10,357 bases of DNA from JANRKG01 sp033763635 (lineage in GTDB: Bacteria > Cyanobacteriota > Cyanobacteriia > GCF-001939115), in NCBI GenBank assembly GCA_033763635.1, contig JANRKG010000244.1:1-10357 (forward strand). Direction: 5' to 3'. The notes beneath the pieces were generated by a model, which did no database searches, was not told where the DNA came from, and worked only from the letters and a program-made list of their open reading frames with translations. The translations under genes and the position numbers were made by a program. Position 1 is the stretch's first letter. Each line of letters opens with the position of its first letter. Below, piece by piece: positions 5,156 to 10,357 of the stretch.

Positions 5156-7180
5156 ATGAATAAGGCAACTTATACAATTTCCCTTAGTTTGTTAGCTGGA
5201 ACTTTGACGATCGCTCCGATCGCCAACGCTCAAGTCAATGTGACTGGAGGACGGGCAACGGGCGATGCAATTTTCTTCGTTCCCAACCTTCCCTCTTCTA
5301 CTGGCACCACTGGGACCACCACTGGGACCACCACTGGAACTTCTACGGGAACAACCGGAACCGGAACCACGACCGGGACGACCACCGGAACCTCTACCGG
5401 AACCTCTACCGGAACTTCTACTGGGACGACCACCGGAACCACAACCGGGACTGGGACGACTGATACCGCTGCTACTACGCCTGGAATCACCAACACGGTT
5501 CTGTTTGATGCCACCACTCGGACGCTGCGGCTGGAAACCCCCATCGGGGTAACGGTAAATTCTCGCTTTACCCCCACTGCGGGCCGTTTAGATCCGATCG
5601 GCAGTAAGCTCCCTTCTGCTGGGGATACGGGAACTTTGCAGGGAACCTTATCCGGGCGGGCCTTTACCCAGGGAGGTGATCCGGTTTTCTTCCAGAATGT
5701 TTCCACAACCCTCAATTTCCGGTTGGAAGCATTCAATCCCTCTTCTTTCTTTGGCGGAACGTTGATTACTGCCAGGGAGTCTAATTCGACTCAGCCTCCC
5801 GTTTTCCTGCCATTGCAGTCTGTTACCCTTTCCCAAAGTTCGAGTACAGCTTACCAGACGACTTCGGGAAATTTGGCGATCGGCTCTTACTCGGCAACCC
5901 TTCCCAGCGGCACCATCAACCTGCCCAATACCCTGCGATTCTCTGATTCTGGTAGCGTCATTGAAAACCCTGTTTTCATTGGTCGTCGGGTGAAGTTTGA
6001 ACTGGAAGGTGCAGGCCGGGGGGTTCTCAGCCAGGAAAATGGCAGGATTCAATTTACAAGCAGTAATGCTGAAACCAAGTTCGAACTCCAGAGCATTGGA
6101 ACTCCTGGTAGTCAGGAATTCAAGATCGAGGGTAGGGGAGTCGGACAGACAGAAATTAAGATTGGAGCGGTGAGCACGCTGGAAACAAGTACCAGCAACA
6201 ACACAAGTAACAACACAAGTAACAACACAAGCAACAACACCAGTAACAACACAAGCAACAACACCAGTAACAACACAAGCAACAACACAAGCAACAACAC
6301 CAGTAACAACACAAGCAACAACACAAGCAACAACACGAGCACAAATACCAGTAACAACACGAGCACAAATACCAGTAACAACACCAGTAACAACACCAGT
6401 AACAACACAAGTAACAACACAAGCAACAACACAAGCAACAACACAAGCACGAATACCAGTACAGGAACAGGTAGCTCTACCACGACTGGGGTAGCGACTC
6501 GGTTCAAAGTAGAAGGTCGGGGCAATGGGTTGACGACATTTTTGGGGCCGAATGCCTTTTCATTTGCCAGCAACAATGCTGATACTCGGTATGAATTCAG
6601 ACAAGATAACTTGAGACTGGACGGGCGTTTTGAAGGCCCCGTGAGTTTCAGTGTAGGTGTTGTCGCCAGTGGTTTGACGGCTCCCACCAGCACAAATCAA
6701 GTGACTGGAAGCAGCACCTTCCAAAGTGCAACCAACACCACGGTTGCAACGGGTTCTGCAATTACATCCGTTTCTACAACAGGAACAGGTTCGGGAACGG
6801 GAACAGGTTCGGGAACGGGGACAGGTTCGGGAACGGGGACAACGACTGGAAGCACCTCTTCACTCTCAACCCTGGCAAATAGTCAGAATACGGTGTTGAT
6901 TGTTTCCAATACGACCTTTATCAATGTCTTTACCGTGTCCGCAGTGTTGGTGAATCCGGCTTCGTTCTACACGGTTTATGCTCCCAGCGTAGGCCAGATT
7001 CAACTCGTCACGATCGGGCGCGATAAGAAAGGTCGGGGATTGGCATTGGGACGGCGTAATAGCCAGACGGCTTATGTGATTCTCGGTCCTAGCAGTCGTG
7101 TCTTTCCAGGTTTGGCAGGAGTCCAGCAGGTTTCTGTTACAGATGTAGAGAGTGATGACGATGATAATGATGATGACTAA
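5156..7180 (+). CDS. Exported low-complexity protein with S-N-N-T repeats and a duplicated beta-rich module
   Basis: The product has 674 residues from ATG 5156, or 675 from GTG 5153. AAGGA at 5140-5144 fits GTG slightly better by spacing; ATG is preferred by codon. Numbers count from the GTG. Residues 1-26 form a Sec signal peptide (cleavage ANA|QV). Then come a Thr/Gly block (about 49-104), a beta-rich region, and a module at 282-340 (FELEGAGRG, then SSNAETKFEL). Residues 348-435 are 22 tetrapeptides, 19 SNNT and 3 STNT. A second copy of the module follows at 451-504 (FKVEGRGNG, then SNNADTRYEF). A GTGSGT block at about 543-566, a beta-rich C-terminal region and an acidic tail (ESDDDDNDDD) complete it. 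There is no sorting motif or membrane segment beyond the signal. I do not recognise the family. The layout of beta modules joined by uncharged linkers suggests a secreted or surface protein. A strong terminator follows. The encoded repeats can vary in length in frame. Confidence 0.88.
   Translation: MNKATYTISLSLLAGTLTIAPIANAQVNVTGGRATGDAIFFVPNLPSSTGTTGTTTGTTTGTSTGTTGTGTTTGTTTGTSTGTSTGTSTGTTTGTTTGTGTTDTAATTPGITNTVLFDATTRTLRLETPIGVTVNSRFTPTAGRLDPIGSKLPSAGDTGTLQGTLSGRAFTQGGDPVFFQNVSTTLNFRLEAFNPSSFFGGTLITARESNSTQPPVFLPLQSVTLSQSSSTAYQTTSGNLAIGSYSATLPSGTINLPNTLRFSDSGSVIENPVFIGRRVKFELEGAGRGVLSQENGRIQFTSSNAETKFELQSIGTPGSQEFKIEGRGVGQTEIKIGAVSTLETSTSNNTSNNTSNNTSNNTSNNTSNNTSNNTSNNTSNNTSNNTSNNTSNNTSTNTSNNTSTNTSNNTSNNTSNNTSNNTSNNTSNNTSTNTSTGTGSSTTTGVATRFKVEGRGNGLTTFLGPNAFSFASNNADTRYEFRQDNLRLDGRFEGPVSFSVGVVASGLTAPTSTNQVTGSSTFQSATNTTVATGSAITSVSTTGTGSGTGTGSGTGTGSGTGTTTGSTSSLSTLANSQNTVLIVSNTTFINVFTVSAVLVNPASFYTVYAPSVGQIQLVTIGRDKKGRGLALGRRNSQTAYVILGPSSRVFPGLAGVQQVSVTDVESDDDDNDDD
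5293..5463 (+). repeat. Thr/Gly-coding low-complexity block
   Basis: A run of ACC/ACT/ACG and GGA/GGG codons, with occasional TCT, encodes about 55 residues of the TGTT/TGTS kind just after the signal peptide. Units of 6 and 12 bases recur imperfectly (for example GGGACCACCACT). It probably forms a flexible, uncharged stalk or linker. Confidence 0.85.
6194..6457 (+). repeat. 22 tandem 12-base units encoding S-N-N-T
   Basis: The unit is AGY AAC AAC ACN. There are 22 consecutive copies, all in frame; copies starting at 6338, 6362 and 6446 encode STNT instead of SNNT. Variation is confined to the third base of the Ser codon, the third base of the Thr codon and the STNT variants. This indicates expansion by slippage or recombination while the reading frame was kept. 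The block separates the two copies of the FKxEGxGxG module. Confidence 0.95.
6782..6835 (+). repeat. Three tandem 18-base units encoding Gly-Thr-Gly-Ser
   Basis: GGAACAGGTTCGGGAACG occurs at 6782-6799 and 6800-6817. A one-base variant lies at 6818-6835, followed by a partial fourth unit. It encodes a short GTGSGT linker, distinct in sequence from the two earlier low-complexity blocks of the same protein. Confidence 0.9.
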
Positions 7181-7224
7181 AAAGAGGTTGCGGATTGATT
7201 AACTGCAACTGATTAGCCATCGTG

Positions 7225-7255
7225 AACCCCTCCTCAAATGGGAGGGGTTTTCTTT
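7225..7255 (+). terminator. Intrinsic terminator between convergent genes
   Basis: AACCCCTCC (7225-7233) pairs perfectly with GGAGGGGTT (7241-7249) around a 7-base loop, followed by a T-rich run on the + strand. It sits in the 82-base gap between the repeat protein stop and the lanM stop. The minus strand copy of the hairpin lacks a T-run, so it mainly serves the + strand gene. Confidence 0.9.
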
Positions 7256-7262
7256 TGTGGTA

Positions 7263-10200
7263 TTAATCCCAAAGCAGCACAGACGGTAAATGATTTGGGT
7301 TGCTCAACCGCAGTAACCCATAACCAATTCCTGCCGTACCGCGAAAGAAAGTTGGATTGTAGGCCGATCGCGGCGCACCCACAAACAACCGAAAGCCCCC
7401 AAATTCCTGAGCCTGTTTCACAACCTCCGTAGCCCGTTTTCGAGCGGCCCCCAGCAGATCCGGTCGGGAGAGGCATGAACTGGCAACCACCAGAGTTTCA
7501 ATGCGTCCGAAGTTCCCACAACAGATCCCATCAATGTCCTTGAGTGCATGAGTCAGGGTAGAGGTCAATCCGGCAGTAATAGACTGCTGTACTGCTTCCG
7601 AATCGAACGTTTGTAACCCTCTCATCCGCATGAGGGTAATTCCTGCTGCACCATGACACCAACTATTCATGTAGGAAAGGGAACGCTGATCACTATGCCG
7701 CAAGTCAGCCCAGTTGTTCACTTGGGGAGAAAATAAGCTGTTCTCATAGCCGATCGCATCGATTACTGCCGTCAGGAATTCTGTTTCTCCAGTTCTCTCA
7801 TACAATCGCACCAGTGCATGGGCAATTCCTGCTGCACCGTGGGAAAAACCTGCCAGGAAGCGATCGTCTAAGGTTGCCCAGCTTTTGTGTCCCGAAGAAG
7901 TGATTTTTTGTTCTTGTAACAAGTGATTTCCGGCTTCAATTGCCGTTTGCAGCCAATGCGGATTCGGATCGATCGCCTCCAACGCCAACAGACCCAAAAT
8001 TGCCCCTGCACTTCCCCCCATAACATCCAACTTCTGATCTTTGGCAATAACAGCGGGAGTGATCTGGCTGGCAGCGATGCGGGCCTCTTCCAACAAAGCG
8101 GGTTCTTCAAGAAACAGACTGATTTTAACCAGGCTATAGACGATCGAGCCATAACCTAACGCACCTCCAATCCCCATCTCAGCAAGCAACTTTTGGTTTA
8201 GAACAGGACTATGCAACACCTGCCGCAGAAGGGTAAGACTGGCGAGGGCCAGGTCACGATCGTCTCTATTCCCTGTCACCTTTGCCATCGCTGCCAGAAA
8301 CAGGGAAATTCCACAACATCCTGCATAGAAGTCATAGCCAACCCCCTGCACCTGTAACTTCTGCATTCGAGGCGGCAGTGGATTCAGGCTTACCCAGCGA
8401 ACACTTCCATCTCGAAATATCGTGCTGTGTTGTTTGATGTCATCGGCGATCGTCCTGGCCTGTTGCAACAATTCGGCTTCCGTCAGGTTTGCTTCTTCTT
8501 TAATGCTCTGAGATTTGACGGTTTCTTCGAAGGTGGAGAACGGAACTGCTTGCAGACGATCGACCGTATAAGCAATCAAGGCATCCCGAATTAGACGGGT
8601 TTGATAGGTCAAATCCATTTCAGAAAGGGATTTTAGGCGATTCATGGCCCGATCGTAAGCAGATTCTTCAAAGCAAGGGGCCAGGGCTTCCTCTGCATCC
8701 AACAGCAGGGTGTGGCGATCGGCACGAGCCATGAACAATGGGATATCCAATTGCTCAAGGGCCTGATGTTCTAAGCGCACCAGGGACCAGAAGGGATGGC
8801 GAGTTTCAGCACCCAGGAGGGCACGGCTGAGGGCATCGAGTTCAATACTGCGATCGAGACCATCGCGCATGAATTTGGGTTGCAGGGTCCGACGACTGAG
8901 GTAGCTGTAGAGTTTCGTAACCCGAAAGATAAATCGAATGGGCTGATGGGCCAGGGATGCCAGGGGACCGGAAGCGGACGTTAATTCGGCTCGATGCTTC
9001 ATCAGCAAGCGGTATATGGATTGAAACCCTGTAACAATCTCATCCTGATAATTCTTGAGAGAAATGGAACTATCTGCCAGGAAAGGACGGTTTTTGTAGG
9101 AGCGAGTTTGCACCGTCTCGATTTCAAAAGTCATCTGATCCGTATTGATGTGATGCCATCGCAAGGTTCGGGATGCGGTGGTTTGTCCCGCATCTCCCCC
9201 CAGGGCACTGATATCAAAACTCTGCCCATCGCTTCCTACAAGCCAGTAAGGAAGCATGCCCACCCGCAGCACAGAATTCCAGACAGGCTCCGAGATGAGG
9301 GATTGGGGCGATCGGTTCTCTTCTCCCAACAAGTTCCCGACTCGGTGATATAACAATGCCTCCAAGTCAATTAACACCGGATCTTCCCCGCAGGCGATCA
9401 AATTTTCCCGGTGACAATCCATTCCTTCCAGGGCATACACCAGCCCCAGCAACATCCCACTGCGCTGGTAATAACGACAAACGGCAGTGGTATCCTGACA
9501 GGGCAAATTTTCAACCCATTCAATCCAGCCGTGAGTTTGGCAGTTCAGGAGTTTGAGAACCTTGAACGGGAGTAGTGAACCTTGATGATTTAGCCAGGTT
9601 AGCAACTGCGCGAAAGCTTCTTCAGAGCCAATGTTTTTCGGTTTATAGACAAGCTTTAACCCCGATGCAAAGGTGCAGGCAATCACGCTGCGGCCTCCTG
9701 CATGACGATCGGACAATCCTACTTGTATCGTTTGCACCTTGCCCAATGTCCGATCGGTCTGAAACGTTTGTTGAATCCGTTCCCAATCGGTTGCAAGTCG
9801 TTGGATAAACTCCCCGATCGCCTCCGCCCACAAATCCGTCAGGGTTGCCATCAGTCGTGCCAGCACACTGTATTCCCGAAAAAATGGGAGGAATCCCCCC
9901 GTGAGCAGGTGTTGAACGAAGCAATTGTATTTCAGCCGTTGAGAAGTTTCTGGTGGGAATTCTGTTTCTGGGGGGAAAGATTGAGTGGCCTGGAAAACCG
10001 AGAACTCAACCTGCAAACATTGAGCCGCAATTTGGGAAAGATTGGTTAAAAGGTTTCGCTCTAGGGTTGCCTGAGCATTGGTTGCCAGGAAAGTATCCCA
10101 ATTGCCGGAAATTGCCTTTAGTTTTTTCTGAGCAACCAAAATGAAGGGTAATAAAACTTCTTCAAAAGGAATTGGAGTTTGCGAGTCAAGACATCGAATT

Positions 10201-10357
10201 TGGGAAAAACTTAAATCTTCTAAACAGTTGCCTAGAAAAGCCTTAAGGGTTTCAGTCCATGTAGGAAATGGACGATCGGATGGAAAAGTGATTTCTCCTA
10301 AAGAAACTGCTTTGGGGAAGTCTAACCCGTCCCAGTCCAGTCGTTTTGTGAAACGCT
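7263..10357 (-). CDS. lanM: Class II lanthipeptide synthetase LanM, CCG type; 5' end beyond the window
   Basis: LanM dehydrates Ser/Thr in a precursor peptide (ATP phosphorylation, then elimination) and joins Cys to the dehydro residues to make thioether rings. The frame is open to the right edge, giving 1030 visible residues; a TTG at 10137-10139 is internal. Residue numbers count from the first full codon, at 10353-10355. The N-terminus has the family's RLDWDGLD and PFEEVLLPFILVA stretches. The dehydratase has YKPK (237-240), DCHREN (313-318), the metal-binding IDLE (329-332) and RFIFRVT (474-480). Spacings match the catalytic residues known from CylM. The LanC-like domain (about 660-1030) has GFSHGAAGI (His839) and zinc ligands Cys900 (SWCHG) and Cys945-Cys946 (CCG), where most LanC domains have Cys-His. 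An unusual GCCG sits at 679-682. The usual LanM length is about 1000-1080, so only a few dozen residues should be missing. No precursor or transporter gene is in view. Confidence 0.95.
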   Translation of the reverse strand, partial: RFTKRLDWDGLDFPKAVSLGEITFPSDRPFPTWTETLKAFLGNCLEDLSFSQIRCLDSQTPIPFEEVLLPFILVAQKKLKAISGNWDTFLATNAQATLERNLLTNLSQIAAQCLQVEFSVFQATQSFPPETEFPPETSQRLKYNCFVQHLLTGGFLPFFREYSVLARLMATLTDLWAEAIGEFIQRLATDWERIQQTFQTDRTLGKVQTIQVGLSDRHAGGRSVIACTFASGLKLVYKPKNIGSEEAFAQLLTWLNHQGSLLPFKVLKLLNCQTHGWIEWVENLPCQDTTAVCRYYQRSGMLLGLVYALEGMDCHRENLIACGEDPVLIDLEALLYHRVGNLLGEENRSPQSLISEPVWNSVLRVGMLPYWLVGSDGQSFDISALGGDAGQTTASRTLRWHHINTDQMTFEIETVQTRSYKNRPFLADSSISLKNYQDEIVTGFQSIYRLLMKHRAELTSASGPLASLAHQPIRFIFRVTKLYSYLSRRTLQPKFMRDGLDRSIELDALSRALLGAETRHPFWSLVRLEHQALEQLDIPLFMARADRHTLLLDAEEALAPCFEESAYDRAMNRLKSLSEMDLTYQTRLIRDALIAYTVDRLQAVPFSTFEETVKSQSIKEEANLTEAELLQQARTIADDIKQHSTIFRDGSVRWVSLNPLPPRMQKLQVQGVGYDFYAGCCGISLFLAAMAKVTGNRDDRDLALASLTLLRQVLHSPVLNQKLLAEMGIGGALGYGSIVYSLVKISLFLEEPALLEEARIAASQITPAVIAKDQKLDVMGGSAGAILGLLALEAIDPNPHWLQTAIEAGNHLLQEQKITSSGHKSWATLDDRFLAGFSHGAAGIAHALVRLYERTGETEFLTAVIDAIGYENSLFSPQVNNWADLRHSDQRSLSYMNSWCHGAAGITLMRMRGLQTFDSEAVQQSITAGLTSTLTHALKDIDGICCGNFGRIETLVVASSCLSRPDLLGAARKRATEVVKQAQEFGGFRLFVGAPRSAYNPTFFRGTAGIGYGLLRLSNPNHLPSVLLWD

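Noticed and set aside
6112..6693. Minus strand 193-codon frame rich in Leu/Val that looks like membrane helices
   Set aside because: It is the reverse reading of the SNNT-coding 12-base repeats. The periodicity produces the hydrophobic pattern, and no start region or flanking domain supports it. The second minus frame, rich in Cys, Leu and Tyr, has the same origin.
10137..10139. TTG at 10137-10139 as the start of the lanM gene
   Set aside because: The same frame stays open to the window edge and encodes typical LanM N-terminal sequence (RLDWDGLD, PFEEVLLPFILVA), so the real start lies to the right of the window.
1..10357. CRISPR arrays, tRNA or rRNA genes, prophage or insertion-sequence transposase genes
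   Set aside because: None was seen. The tandem repeats present are either coding low-complexity blocks or short intergenic units without spacer structure.

Overview
The window looks like cyanobacterial chromosome. The core CGATCG recurs throughout, with a full HIP1 octamer GCGATCGC inside purB. One gene encodes an SLH-domain plus OprB-type porin, an architecture typical of cyanobacterial outer membranes. The intergenic spaces are packed with short palindromic and tandem repeats of the kind common in filamentous and Leptolyngbya-like cyanobacteria. I cannot name a species.

Layout, left to right. Positions 1-72 may be the last codons of an upstream + strand gene, followed by a hairpin repeat. 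A 58-codon gene (512-688, +) has a near-perfect ribosome binding site and a strong terminator, and encodes a secreted, very basic two-cysteine peptide. A repeat-rich spacer of about 670 bases follows. Then comes purB (1361-2656, +), adenylosuccinate lyase, with all its catalytic signatures, read from a GTG start. A second repeat-rich spacer (2657-3259) separates it from an envelope pair on the same strand: an SLH/OprB porin (3260-4966) and a 675-codon exported protein (start 5153 or 5156, end 7180). The exported protein has three different low-complexity blocks, including 22 copies of an S-N-N-T tetrapeptide, and an internally duplicated beta-rich module. A strong intrinsic terminator closes the + strand genes.

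Facing them on the minus strand, and running off the right edge, is a class II lanthipeptide synthetase, LanM (7263 to beyond 10357). The N-terminal dehydratase and the C-terminal LanC-like cyclase both look intact. The zinc site has the Cys-Cys-Gly motif of the ProcM-like group, whose known members process many different precursor peptides. No precursor peptide or exporter gene is visible here. They would lie beyond 10357 or elsewhere in the genome.

How the genes work together: purB is a stand-alone housekeeping gene. The porin and the repeat protein are both exported and may form an envelope module. The lanM gene is convergent with them and belongs to whatever lies to the right. The least explained items are the small secreted peptide with its ribosome-site-masking hairpin, and the repeat protein.
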